Assembly (NCBI GenBank): GCA_036971715.1 | Contig: JAVHJL010000002.1 | Coordinates: 4,372,501 to 4,436,500, forward strand | Source: Arthrobotrys musiformis | Lineage: Eukaryota > Ascomycota > Orbiliomycetes > Orbiliales > Orbiliaceae | Length of the DNA stretch: 64,000 nt | Direction: 5' to 3' | Translations under genes and position numbers: made by a program | Part shown: piece after piece, positions 24,364 through 36,033 of the stretch | Layout: the number at the start of each line of letters is the position of its first letter | How positions within the stretch are numbered: the stretch's first letter is position 1 | Notes under the pieces: model-generated | What the model saw: only the letters and a program-made list of their open reading frames with translations | Database searches by the model: none | Told to the model about the DNA's origin: nothing

Positions 24364-26932
24364 ATGGTGCTCCCCGACGAGGTCTTCGACGAATGCATCG
24401 CCATCCTGCAGAACACCTCTCTCCTCGAGGAAGAGCAAACCGAGCAGGTCGAAGATGTCATCAAGTCCCGAACCGGTCTCACCGGTGCCGCCCTCGAGGC
24501 CCAGACCCTCGACGTCCTGTGGCGTCACAGAGCCCAGCTCTCCCCGACCTCCTCGCCTCCTCCTCCGAGAGCTACAATCATCCGTCGCTCCTCCCCGGCT
24601 CCCTGGCAGATGGCCGGTCGCCCCGGTCCTCACGGTCCTGGTACCACCGGCACCGGAACTCCCATCGGCACCCCACCGCCTCCCGGCTTTGCTTCCGTAG
24701 CTGCAACTACCCTTCTCAACCACGTCAACAGCAGTCCCTTCCCTAGTCCTCGCCCCTCGCCCCTGCTGGCATACTCCTCCCCGCGAATCCCCCATTCTCC
24801 ATCTCTAAACGCGTACGAATACGCCACGGACATCAGTACCCCTGATATATACGGTGACTACGGCTCCGAGAACGTCGCGTGGCTAGTCGCCGATGATAGC
24901 TCCACAAACTACCTGTCCAACCTCACCCCGCACGACATGCTGCGCAGCGTGTTGGGGGAAGGTCGGTCGGACGAAGAGATCTCGGCTGCGTTGGAGACGT
25001 GTGGGTATGATCTCTCTGCCACGCTATCCATGCTCATGGAGCAGGAGATCCCCAATGCTGCCGTCAACAATGGGAATGGGAATGGAGGGATAGGTATTGA
25101 CGTCCTGAGGACACCGGAGGGGAAGTATAGTCATTTGAGCGGTGAGGGGATGACGATTGCCACGGGTAAGAACACGGCTTTGACGCCAGGAGGCGGGGAG
25201 TACGGCAGGAGCCCTGGACGGCCGACGACGCCCAAGGTCGGTGTCGTGTGTAGGTTCTTCCTGTCGACGGGTAGCTGCTTGAGGGCCGATTGCAGGTTCA
25301 GTCATGACACGTCGTCCACGATATGCAAGTATGTTCTTTCCTCATATCATCATTTTTATATACATGTATACTAACAAAAAGAAAGGTACTGGGTGATGGG
25401 CTCATGCTTAGCTGGAGATACTTGCATCTTCTCCCACGACCCGACTCAATCGGCTAGCAAGCTTATGGACCAGCAGCGGGCCGCAACATCCACCCCGCCC
25501 CTCCTGCACTTCCAGGACACCACCGCCTTCCCCGCCCTCGGCGGCGACCTCACCTCCTCCCCATACAACAATGGCAGATCAGGCGACAACCCCACCCTCT
25601 CGCCACCACCGGGCTTCCGCGCACTAAACATCTCCCGTCCGAACTCACGGGCCCAAAACCGCGCTCCGAGCCCCATGATCCCCTCCGTCGACGACACAGA
25701 CGCCTTCCCATCACTCGGTAGCTTCAAAACCGGGAAGAAACACCAAAACCGCCGTAACAACAACCGCAGCAATTTAACAGAAGGCATAGCCGGTTCCCCT
25801 TCCTCCGGGCAAAATATCCCAACCGGTCCCGCGAGTCTGGCAGATGTGGTCCGCATGTCCCCCTCACCGGGACCGTACAACCGTAACAACCGGTTCAACA
25901 ACCACATCCAAAACTCACCACCGCCATCCTTCTCCATCCCCGGAAAACACAGAAACAACCACCGTAACAACAATAACAACAATAATGGGGCGCCTGGTGC
26001 GAATTTCCCATTATCGGCGGCTGCAGCTGCGATCCCCCCGCCGCAGCAGATACCCTGGCTGGACACGGGTAACGCGATGAATAAGACGTATTTAAAACAC
26101 CGTCAGACGGCGATTAAGCACGGTCAGCTGCGGAATAAATACCTTAGCGCTGCGGCGGCGGCGTGGGCGAGGAATGATGCCAAGGCGGCGAAGAGTTTGA
26201 GTAATAAGGGACAGCAGGAGCAGGCTGAGATGCGGAAGGCGCATAGAGAGGCTGCGGCTGCTATATACGAGCAACGACAGCGGGCGTTGAGGGGGTCGCC
26301 GGGAGGGGTGGTTGTTGAGTTGTTTGTTGATTTACATGGTATTTATCCCCCTTTTTTTTTCAGATAGTAAAGTGAGATGTCGATGTTAATATTGTGTAGG
26401 CCTCCACCCGGAAGAAGCGGTGGAATACCTGGAGCGTATTCTTCTTGAGAATCAAAAGTCGTCGCAGCCGTTGTATGCGATCACGGGTACGGGCCATCAC
26501 TCCAAGAACGGGAAGGATAAAGTACAACGCTCCGTGCGTGCTTTCCTGGATGAATGGAAGTATGTGTATAGAGAATTCTCGGCGCAGGGGGATAGAGGTG
26601 GGATGGGTGGGATACTGGGTATCGACCCTGGAAGTTTTGATAAGAGTTATGTTAAAGATGGGAGTGGTGGGGAGAACGGGAATGGGAATGGGAATGGGAA
26701 CGGGGTTAAGAAGAATGGGAAGGAGGAAGGGGGGGATGTGTTTGGAGTTGAGGATGGGAGTAGTGTTGGTGATGGGGAGGCGGTTGATGGGAATGGAGAG
26801 GGGCTCAAGAGGAGAGATGAGGTCGTGGTTAAAGTCAAGGAGGGGAAGAAGAAGAAGACATCCCCCAAAGAAGGGGAGGAGGAGAAGAAGGAGGATGATG
26901 AAGGGGGGGTGGTTAAAGAGGACGGGGAGTAG
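24364..26932 (+). CDS. CCCH zinc-finger, DUF1771 and Smr-domain protein
   Basis: Exons 24364..25328, 25386..26338 and 26400..26932 join in phase to about 816 residues. Domains in order are: an N-terminal helical region; a CUE/UBA-like stretch around 190-230 (DMLRSVLGEGRSDEEI); two CCCH zinc fingers at about 296-315 (CRFFLSTGSCLRADCRFSH) and 321-340 (CKYWVMGSCLAGDTCIFSH); Asn/Pro/Ser-rich disordered sequence; DUF1771 at about 553-620 (YLKHRQTAIKHGQLRNKYL); and an Smr domain from about 631 (VELFVDLHGLHPEEAVEYLE, then TGTGHHSKNGKDKVQRSVRAF). Smr domains are often nucleases acting on RNA or on stalled-ribosome mRNAs, and CCCH fingers bind RNA, so a role in mRNA surveillance is likely but inferred. 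An intron falls inside the second zinc finger and another inside the Smr DLHG motif. The acidic/lysine tail holds a GN-repeat coded by GGGAAT repeats (26676-26700). Confidence 0.9.
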
Positions 26933-27161
26933 GGCTTGTGTGAGTATTTAGACCTTTGCTAGAGTAACGACAATAAACGCATCTTGGTTTTTATTTAATC
27001 TTCGATTCTTTTATATATATTGCTGTGTTATATATATAGATCACGAAGTTATGGCTTTGGGAGAGGCTGCAAATGAAACTTTTGTCTATATCCTAACATG
27101 TATATCGGGTCATAAAGTAATATACAAATTAACCTGAAAGGTTGTGGTTGGGTGGATTTGA

Positions 27162-28981
27162 TCAATCCTCCTCGCTCATACTCTCCCACCCATCCGGTCT
27201 CTCCTTCCCGTCCTCCTCGGGTTCCTCACCGTCCTCGCTATCGCTTTCGCTGCCGCTCTCTTCGACACCGACGACTCTTTCTTCTTTCTCCTCCACGCCG
27301 CCGGGTACTCTGCCGGCGAATATACGCCTTACGGCGGCGTTGGTGCTCGTATCCCAGACTTTGACCACACCCTCGCTCCCCGCGATGGCCAGTCTGAAGC
27401 CGACTTCCTTATCCGGCGCGAATCCGACGGAGAATATCTTTCCGAGGTCGAAGTCACGGGTGGTGACCATGCTCGGTTTGTTATTTTCCACATTCCATAT
27501 TTTCACTGCTTTATCCGTCGATGCGGTTGCTATGAATCCCGGGATTATGGGGTTGATATCGAAGGATGTTAAGCTGGAGGAGTGTGCTTGGAGCGTCCAG
27601 ACGGGTTTTGTGGATGAGAGGGAGGAAGGGATTACGCGGGCGTCGTGGAGGTGGAGGTTACCGGATTCGGTTGAGATGTAGAAGTAGTTTGGATCGTGGG
27701 GGTCCCATTTTATTCCCTCCACGTCGGATTCTACGCCCCATCGTCCCGAGACGGCGGATTTTGTGCGCATGTCTACGGCGGCTACGGTGCGGTCCCATGA
27801 GCCGGAGAGGAGGATTGTGGTGTTTGTTTGGTGCCAGGAGAGGGAGGAGACTTTGTCGGTGTGGTGGGAGTAGGAGTTCTGGGAGGTGCAGGTTGTTAGG
27901 TCCCAGAGTTTTATTGTTGTGTCTGCTGAACCTGAGGCGAGGAGGTTGCGGTGGTGGCGGTTGGAGGAGAGGGAGAGGATTGAGTCTACGTGGTGGGTGG
28001 GGACCGGTTGTTTTGACTTCTTCTTCTTCTTTTTGGGTTTTGAGGCTGATGTTGATGAAGAATTGGGGGCGCCGAGGATTGCGTCGGGGAAGAGGGAGTC
28101 GATTGTGTCGAGGTTCCAGATTTCGATTTCGGGATCTGTGGTGCCCACTGCTGCGAAGTTTCCCTTTGTGGAGGGGGAGGGGGTGGTGTTTACGGGGAGG
28201 TCCAGCCATTCTATGCAGAGCGGGATGGCGGGGAGCATGAAGTCGTGGTGGACGTAGAGGTTGTCCGAGTCGTCTTCGTAGATGTAGACTTCTAGATGGG
28301 CTAGGTCGTCTTCGAAGCGTCCTGCTAGCAATAGATTGTCCGTAGGGAGGATTTGGAGGTCTTCGCGCTCCGAGTCGTCTTGGTTCTAGGAATCGTTAGT
28401 GGGGGGTTCTTGGAGGGGGTAGAACGGGGGGGGGGACGAACGTCTGGAATGGTGATGTATGGGTCTTCGTCGTTATTTTCGTGGTAGGCGAGCGATTTGA
28501 TGTTTCCGAACATGCCCATTGCTTTCCATAACATCAGCAGCTGTTTACAAGATCGAGGAAGAGGGGGGGGAAGTACTCTGCGGGTCATCTTCATTCCCAT
28601 TGTCGTCATCGTAGGTATCCAGATTATACTCCTTCAGATCATCATCCGCCCTACACCATCGATCCACCATCAGCGCCAGTGTATAGAAGAAGAGAAGAGG
28701 GGAACGTACGCCTCATCATCACTATCATCCTTCTCCTTCTCCTTCTCCTCCTTCTTTTCCTTCACATCTTTAGGTTCATCATCAACATCCATCAAAGCAA
28801 CCCCTCCGTTTTCACCCCCATCGGTTTCAGCAGCTCTAGCTTCGGCGAGGTCGTCTTCGGCATCGTCGAGCTTTAATTTCGCAATCTCAGCTATCCGTGA
28901 GAATTCATCTTCGTCCAGCGTCTTCCGGGCGGGGAATTCGGCAGCGAAGCCGCGGGGGATCCAGGCCGTTGATGTTATCAT
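27162..28981 (-). CDS. PWP1: PWP1-like WD40 protein (ribosome biogenesis)
   Basis: Minus-strand exons 28981..28710, 28650..28577, 28521..28442 and 28385..27162 join in phase (introns 59, 55 and 56 nt) to about 549 residues. The start MITSTAWIPRGFAAEFPA is the family signature. An acidic linker follows, then MGMFGNIKSLAYHENNDEDP and LPTDNLLLAGRFEDDLAHLE, both typical of PWP1. After these come WD repeats (ASGSADTTIKLWDL, LSGSWDRTVAAVD, ATASTDKAVKIWNV, IAGSEGVVKVWDT) and an acidic tail. PWP1 (periodic tryptophan protein 1) acts in the nucleolus in rRNA and large-subunit ribosome assembly and has chromatin links in animals. It is convergent with the Smr gene, with 229 bp between stops. The GC-rich antisense frames over it are shadows. 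Confidence 0.94.
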
Positions 28982-31118
28982 CTTTTTTTCTCTCTTCTGG
29001 TAGTCGGTTTATAGGTTGGAAGATGAGGTTTGTTTTAGAGAACGGAAGGCTTTGTGGTTTTTTTTTTCTGTTTTGCGACGGGGAGAGGCTAAGCCGCTTT
29101 GGGAACGGTCTTGGCGTTTTGGGGCGGTTGATAAAAGCCGAACTTTTTTTTTTTACGACTTCCAAGTTTCTTCATCATCGTGCATCATAACATCACCAAC
29201 ATCGCCCGAGCATTGAAGGTACGTTCCGCATACCCCTCCACCACAGTATAAGCAGCAGAAGGAAAGGAAAAAAAGAAAAACAATGATGAGTGAAATTCAC
29301 ATAACAAGTATATGGAAGAGCCGTATGAATGGTCTTTTCTCCCCCTCCTTATTCAAATAGAAGGGGAGCGGGGGGGGGCCGATAGTGTTTATTTTGAAAT
29401 ATTTAGATTCTGAGGATTTATTCTTTTTTTCCTTCCTTCTTTCCTGCTTAATTACGAGGATACGGGTGGATATTTGGATTGGTGGACTCCGGCTGACCTT
29501 TTGAAGATAGGTATTCTTTGACGCGCTTTGGTTGATAGATATGCTGGTGGATTCGCGATGGGTTTCTTTTTTTTGTATTTAGAACTATATACAAATAAAG
29601 AGAGTTAATGGACGGTAGATTTTTTATATCACGGAAGCGTTTGGATGTCCGTAAATGTTTATACCGCGTAAGGCGGGGATATATGCCCTTCTGCAGTGCA
29701 CTATGTGTAGAAGAACGATCTACTTGCTTATGAATATGATTGCGACTTTCGAATTGGCCCGATGCACGTACATACATTCTAAGTGGTGATAGATTTATCA
29801 TTTCAAGTTGGATAGATCTATAGAGTAAAGTGGAGTATGATCCATCATGCATGACCATGTAGAGTCTCGGTTCGAATGGTCAAGTATTTGCATAACCCGT
29901 TCCGACTGCCTCGACCAACCTCGATCGGTGTATCACAGCGAAGCGCTAGGATCGGGCGGTGATAGTATTGCATTAAACGCTTCGGCACGGGTATATATAC
30001 GGGAAGGTTACGGTTGGCTATATATAGTAGAGTGAAAGCTTAGAGGAGTGCTGTTGAACTGATGTTTACTAATATATCGTACACAATATGTCACTGCGGG
30101 CCCTCCGTGCGCCTAACGACGATGGCGTCTTTTATTCTCCAAGCGAACTTCTATACTTCTAATTTTAGATCTAGATTTGGCAAAATTTAATTTCCGATGG
30201 GCGTGAAAGCTGGCTTAGTAAGTTAATTTTGAGAGCTGGTGGCCTCCAGGCCGTTATCTTGGATGTTGCGTCCGCGGAGTTTACACACTATCTATTGAAA
30301 AAATTGTATTACCTACATCATAACTTCTCGTCGGATTCGTGTGAATATGTATCCTAAATATTGACTGGTTTTATATATGAAACCATAAGATGGTCTAAAA
30401 AACAAATACATGTTGTGGTTTCTTTACATGGACCAGATGGCTGGACCAAAAGGTCAACCAGACATCTGGTTTAAAAGCACAGGACGGATGATGGTTCAAA
30501 AAGTTAAACCAGCGCCTGGCAGAAAAGTGTTGGGCGAGGGGCTGGCTTACGCGACTAAACCAGCTTCTGGTTTGAATTAACGGACCATGTAGGAGATAAT
30601 GAATCGATCGTACGTGTGTTCTATGTCTATATAGCTATTCGTATGTTTGGCTGTGATATGTATCTCCGGTTCGACCGTGAACCGATAAGGTATCGCAAAT
30701 GATAAGAAGTGATGACTGACCATGATATCAAATATTAATTTCCAAACTATTTGTGTACTCCGATTTTGTATAATGATATATTGACAAGCAACAGATTTAT
30801 CAACTAATTTGATCGACTTTCTAAACAAATGACAGAGAAAGGAAAAATAGAATTGAAAAAAATAGAACGATGGATTATCCAAGGGACCTCCAGAAGTCTA
30901 CCGTGAGACTTGCCTTGTAGACAATAAGAAACAGAAAGCTCAGATTCCGTTATTTTGTGAACCCTCGAGCTTATGATATATATTGGGTAGGTGCCGGATG
31001 CATTCGCAATAGGCAAAGGAAACGGTGTATGTGCATGTGTGTATCACCGAAACATAAAAAAGTATAAGGAAAATGGACAAAGGAAAAGTTTCGTAAAAGG
31101 TGTCGCGAACTGGCGAAG
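28982..31118. other. 2.1-kb intergenic region
   Basis: No gene is supported. It contains pyrimidine- and T-rich leader sequence near PWP1, a G-run (29370-29378) and the degenerate minisatellite at 30374..30586. The open frames 29448..29858 and 30577..30882 have no recognisable product. Confidence 0.55.
30374..30586. repeat. Degenerate minisatellite with CCAG...CTGG dyads
   Basis: Four CCAG-N3/4-CTGG dyads start at 30433, 30458, 30509 and 30560 (spacing 25, 51, 51), consistent with a decayed tandem repeat of about 25 bp. Weaker units are visible upstream (GAAACCATAAGATGGTC at about 30378). Confidence 0.65.
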
Positions 31119-31727
31119 TTAAAATATCGCAAGCGCTAACCCGAATAGCCCGAAGGCCGCTGCACCGCCCATCCTCAACCCTTGAGCCCCAGAAGCTTCA
31201 GAGCTAAACGTAGGCTCGGGTATCGATGCTGCGGTAGTAGTAACATTCCCATTACCCCCCGCGGATGCATAACCAACGGTGGGGGAAGGAACTTCAGAGG
31301 AAGAGGAGGTAGTCTCTGCAACGCAGCTCTCGCATTGTACACCCTCCCCGACGTCTTCCCAGTCGTCGGCGCAGAAGAGGGTATTGCTTGAAGCGTCAAC
31401 GCACAGACGGGTACAGCATGGATCTGGTGTTTCCGGGCAATCGATGCGGAACATGCGCACGTCGCAGGTGGGCTGCGGGGCGAGAGATGTTGTTGTAGAG
31501 GTGGTTTTGGCGACGAGGGTGGTGGGGGTGTGGGTTTTGGTTACTTTATGCGTGCTAGTCGACGTTTCGGTGTCGACTTCACGGGCATAGGAGGTAATGG
31601 CAAAGATGCTGAATGGACATTATGTCAGCATGACGGCATTCTACGTTTACAAAGTATCACAGGGTCAAGTCAGGGGGACGGTTTTAAGCGCCTACCCTAG
31701 AATAATAGTTGTAAAGAACGTCTTCAT
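31119..31727 (-). CDS. Small secreted Cys-rich protein with GPI-anchor-type tail
   Basis: Exons 31727..31696 and 31608..31119 (minus strand; 87-nt intron, phase 2) give about 173 residues. The start MKTFFTTIILGIFAITSYA is a signal peptide interrupted by the intron. A Thr/Ser-rich stretch follows, then a compact eight-cysteine core (CDVRMFRIDCPETPDPCC, CVDASSNTLFC, VQCESC). A Ser/Gly-rich stalk and a hydrophobic C-terminus (GGAAAFGLFGLALAIF) complete the protein. This layout fits a GPI-anchored cell-wall or surface protein. I do not recognise the Cys pattern as CFEM or any other named family. Expression and role are unknown. Large gene-poor regions lie on both sides. Confidence 0.75.
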
Positions 31728-34700
31728 CTTGTGATGATGTCTATGCGATAGGACTAGTAATGAACGTGGGTAGAGACCTGAAAAATGCTCCAAAAGAGTA
31801 AAATAAAATAAAGGAAGGACGGTTGCGAGTAAAACACGCCGAAAGGAATGGACGTCGGTAAGTACTGACGGGAATAACGACACAAACAAGAAGGTCACAG
31901 GGAAGATAAACTGCTGTGAAAAAGGAACGAAATTTTCGAAATCCCCGTTAACGGCCTAGAAGGTCATACCTTTATACACCCTCTCCAAGCCGTCGACAAC
32001 AGTGTCGTTAGATTACCCCGAAAGCCACCATGCAGACATAAGGACGATCAGACGTTGCATCTGGTATAGCCCAGGCGCCCGCTGGTACCCCCTCCACTCC
32101 TCGCGCTAACTACATGCGGCATTGGTCGGTTCATAGACCAGGCGCCGGCCCTCTTGCGTCTGCAAAACGTGCGGCATATGATATGGGGTTGCCGTGTGCG
32201 TTTAAATTAAGTTCCGAGAGTGCTCGGAGACGGGCTCTGATTCGTGATAGCCATAGGCGAGTTTCTTTTTTGTTCCTTGTTTATTTTGGTACCTGCATGC
32301 AGGGGAGCTAATATTTCGGACGATTAAAAAACGTAAATATCCGATACCCTGTGGGAATTCACGGCAATGATGCTATAATCACCAGAGAAGAACTGTTTCT
32401 TTTTTCGTTTTGTTTGTTTTCAGAGAAACAAATGTTGTGATCGAGACCGCGAGCTGTTGAATTCTAGGCGCCACCTCAAAACGCGACAAAATGCTACAGG
32501 TAGCGCGAGGCTAGGCGATGCATTGGAAATCTTTCCTCAAAAAAAGCGTTGGCAAGACACGGGATGTTGCATTTTCTAAATCGGACTTAATATTTAGTCG
32601 ACAGGGCTTCATAATATCGGCCTTGATTGCGAGCTCGGAGGCGCCCCTGTCCTCGATGTTAAAAGTACCTGGTGGATGCGGAAAGTGATATCGATAGCGT
32701 TGGGATGATTAAGCAGGTTTGTGACGTTGAGTTTTCGAGGTTATCGCCACATGGGTTAGATTGAATCGTTGGAAACTTTTGGCTTGGCCCTTGGCTGGCC
32801 ATCTTGCAAACGAGAAATTTAAAGAACTCCAGCTTTTTCTTCGGGAATCGAGGATAATGAGGACATCACAAATTAAAAAAGCGTGGAAAATTATAAAATA
32901 AAAAGACGTTGACCCGGGTATGTTTCACCGAATTCACCCGGCAAAGATGGACAAAATTTCCCACGGTGCTTCTTTTCTCTGATTTGCGCCTCGTTTCCTG
33001 TTAGCCCGGCTGGTGAAGCCATCTTGCCATGCGCCATTGTTTGCAGCCACGCACCACCACACGAAATAGGCGTTGAACCGGCCCGACCAGACGGGGATCT
33101 GAGGTGGTTCGAACCAGGATGCAGCGCTGTTGCAGTGGTGCTGGCACCCGATTTCTCCGCTGATAGTCATCGTGATGCCTTTCGTTTCTTCCGTTTAATG
33201 AGCATGGTTTTAGTTTTTTTTTACTATTGTTCCTTGGAAATTTTCACGGGTGTAACACCGAAGGGGCAGGCACACCCTCTGTCGTAATCTTCGATGCAAA
33301 GCCGATCTTGAAGCTCTTTGGGGTAGGGGTTTGCAGAAGATCTTGTTTCTTGATAGCTTCATGACAGACTTGCGCCATATCGCAAGGCCTAAACTCGAAG
33401 GAGTGGGAAAAGGTCTTATCGATTTTGTGGACCAAAATAACGTTTTGAAAGCTCGTCTTGGAATTCACAGCTTCAAGAAGGTTAGATAGAAACCCCTGCT
33501 TTCTTTTTGCCCACTTCGGGAAGGAAGCACTGTTATTCAGAACTTGCGTATGCACGGCCGGATGGCTTGCCTTAGACCCTACAGAAATTCACAATTTAAC
33601 AGTGGTAACACGGCTTCGAGCCTTTGGAAGCCTTTTGATTGCATGCCCAAAATTGGAGGGTACTTTGTATTTTTGGGGGTAGGAATCCCTTCGTCTCGCT
33701 TCCGCAGGCTGCGCGACGAGAGGGTCGCAGAACCCCGTTTGCTTCCAGAGTTTCCGTAGACCTCGGCCAGACATTGTCCGCCCAGTTGCAAGGCTACCTA
33801 CCTGATTGTCCCTCGCCTTGTATCAGATACTCGGTGATTTTCACCAGCCGATCGATCGTTTTGCAGAGGAAATGGGTGCTTTTGTGTGGAAGTTTGCAGA
33901 TGCCAAGAAGGTACTGGTACTTGCATAGAGACTCGGTTCGACACCCGTCAGCCACTCTTCATTGATGGCTAAAACCGCATGGTATTGCTCTCGATCCCGG
34001 ATACCTGGAATAATCTCTGATGCCTGGTGGGGGAGGAAGCTCATCAGAGCACATGGATGCGGTAGGAGCGAAGAACGAAGCGGTCGCAACCCACAGGAAT
34101 AATTGTTCATTTCAACCGAAAAAACCAGCCAAGTAACTTTGAATTGAGCCAGGGGTGGTAGCCCATCTGCCCGCCTAGCCTGTCAGCTGAACATCATTGA
34201 TCGCAGAGGTCTTCGGGGCGGTCTCACCCCGCTTATGTACCCGGACCACCGCGCATTTTCGTACATCTGTTAAATATAATTGAGCAGTCGACCGAAATTC
34301 CGGCCTGGTAACCTAGAAGCTGTAATATGTATTAAGCTTGGGTTCTTCCTGCTTCGAAACTTTTCCTAATTTTCCTAGCCCTGGCTTTTTTTTTCTTTCT
34401 TGCTCTCTTCTCATAATCCGACATTTTTGGGTGTTATTTGTTTTCTCCCTTACATAGCTACCCTTACTCGACAAGAATCGACAATTTTTTTTCAGATGTT
34501 CGGATTCCGACCTTCGACTCGACCTGTGCGACGATAACTCATGATGGAAATAAGCCGGATACGAGGCCTGGCCAAATTTGGTGGACCGAGTGCTCCAAAT
34601 ATATCCAACGAAGAAATCGAAGAAAGCGACAGGAATTGCGACAAGGACGAATTCGGCGTAATAGAAAGAATCACAAGGATACCAAGAAGGTCTCTGTGAT

Positions 34701-36033
34701 ACCAGCAGACCAAGACAGAGGCGAGGTTGTTTTTTTGTTTTTTTTGGTGGTACGGTATTTCCCCTCCCCTCTTTGTTTCTGCTTTCAAAGGTTGCGGTTT
34801 GGTTGGGGGAAAGTAGGAATCGAAAGCAGTTATCGACCTGGTAGACGGATAGGAAATTAAGTGCTGGGACATCTGCGAAATTGTCATACAGCATTGACGA
34901 GGGCGGGAAGTGACAGCGAGAAATAACCAAAGGGAAATGGGCATGATGCATTTTCGATGCGGCGAAACTAACAGTATCATCTCCAGGTGCCCTCGCAGGA
35001 ATCTCGTATTTCCCAACATCTGTTCAGCATCGTGCCACCCATTAGGTGCGACGCAGCAGCGAAATCCGGCTAGCCTTCGTTTTTTTCTTTTGCCCTCTGC
35101 TGCCTTGAACGAAGAGGCTGTCGCACCGAATTTGGCTCGTGGGCTCATTTTGGTTTGTGTCACCACGTCTCGGAAAGATCCAACACGATCAACGCATGCC
35201 CCAGCCTGGACGCTTTTTGGATAGACCGGTTTCCTTGGCTGCCTCGGTTTGTCTTGAAGACAGCGGGCCGGTATATATAACTAAAGAGCGTTGGGGCCCT
35301 TCAAAAAGAAGTAAGTTAGAAGGATTTTTTTCGCAAGCAATAAGCATATTTTCGCCCTCAGGTTGGAGATACGTACCCACGATGTTTTGTTGGCGGCACA
35401 TGTTGTATTCGTTATCTCCAAACACTGCCTCGCCACAGGATTCGATATCGCGATAGAAGTTGCGGGTTTATATTCAGGTTGAGAAGCTGTTAAAGGCTTC
35501 CTTTTTCCGATACTTGTAAGCGTTTAGCATGTCGAGGGCGTTCTTTCGATGGCTCTGTGGTCTCATTTGCGGGTGGTCTCTCTGTGGCTCGAAGAGGTTG
35601 AGGGAAGGGCATTTGATTGGGCGAGCTTAAGGATTGATGGGTTCCTTGCCTAATATGGCAACCTGGGCAACACATTTTGGAACCCACTTTCCAACGCGAG
35701 CAACACATTTTCAACGTCCCACAACACATTTCGATGTCCCGCAACACATTCCGCTGCCGAGCTGCATGCCGTCTATAATCTTTCCATCAAAGAATATACT
35801 ACGTGCTCAGCAACTGTCTTCTGAGAATTGAAGCATTTATTCACCTTCTGCTCTTTCTCAAACTCTTCTTCCTTTTGTTCACTCCTCACATAATCATCTT
35901 CCTGCAAAACCAACAACTTTGCAATCTCATCGACATCATCACCTGCCTTTCCCACCTCCTGTTCCCAACCACTTCGATCCCTATTCAGTTTTTATTGTTT
36001 CTGTGTATTTCGGATTAGTCCCTCTGATTCAAG
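31728..36033. other. 4.3-kb gene-poor region
   Basis: No gene is supported. Several overlapping open frames (33458..33965, 34313..35166 minus) look like stop-poor noise, with no domains, signal peptides or consistent coding frame. It contains many short T-runs and the CAACACATT repeat at 35668..35752. Part could be decayed mobile DNA, but no terminal repeats or polymerase/transposase motifs are seen. Confidence 0.5.
35668..35752. repeat. Four CAACACATT repeats
   Basis: CAACACATT starts at 35668, 35701, 35722 and 35742. The last three are 20-21 bp apart and share a following C-rich segment (TCAACGTCCCA, TCGATGTCCCG). It is a short degenerate tandem array. Confidence 0.7.

Noticed and set aside
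27566..28240. 224-codon Arg/Gly-rich plus-strand frame
   Set aside because: It is antisense to the PWP1 WD-repeat exon. The Gly/Arg bias is the complement of the GC-rich coding strand.
33100..33130. tRNA-like GGTTCGAA words here and near 29869
   Set aside because: No matching T-stem, anticodon arm or acceptor stem could be folded around them.
33458..33965. Cluster of short open frames on both strands
   Set aside because: Frames on both strands are open over the same stretch, which points to low stop-codon density rather than coding. No product is recognised.
34313..35166. Overlapping minus-strand frames of 212 and 224 codons
   Set aside because: They overlap each other in different frames and show no domain, no regular hydrophobic or charged pattern and no plausible start or intron structure.
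35668..35752. CRISPR-like short repeats
   Set aside because: The units are only about 9 bp with 11-24-bp gaps that resemble one another, in a fungal nuclear genome. It is a degenerate tandem repeat.
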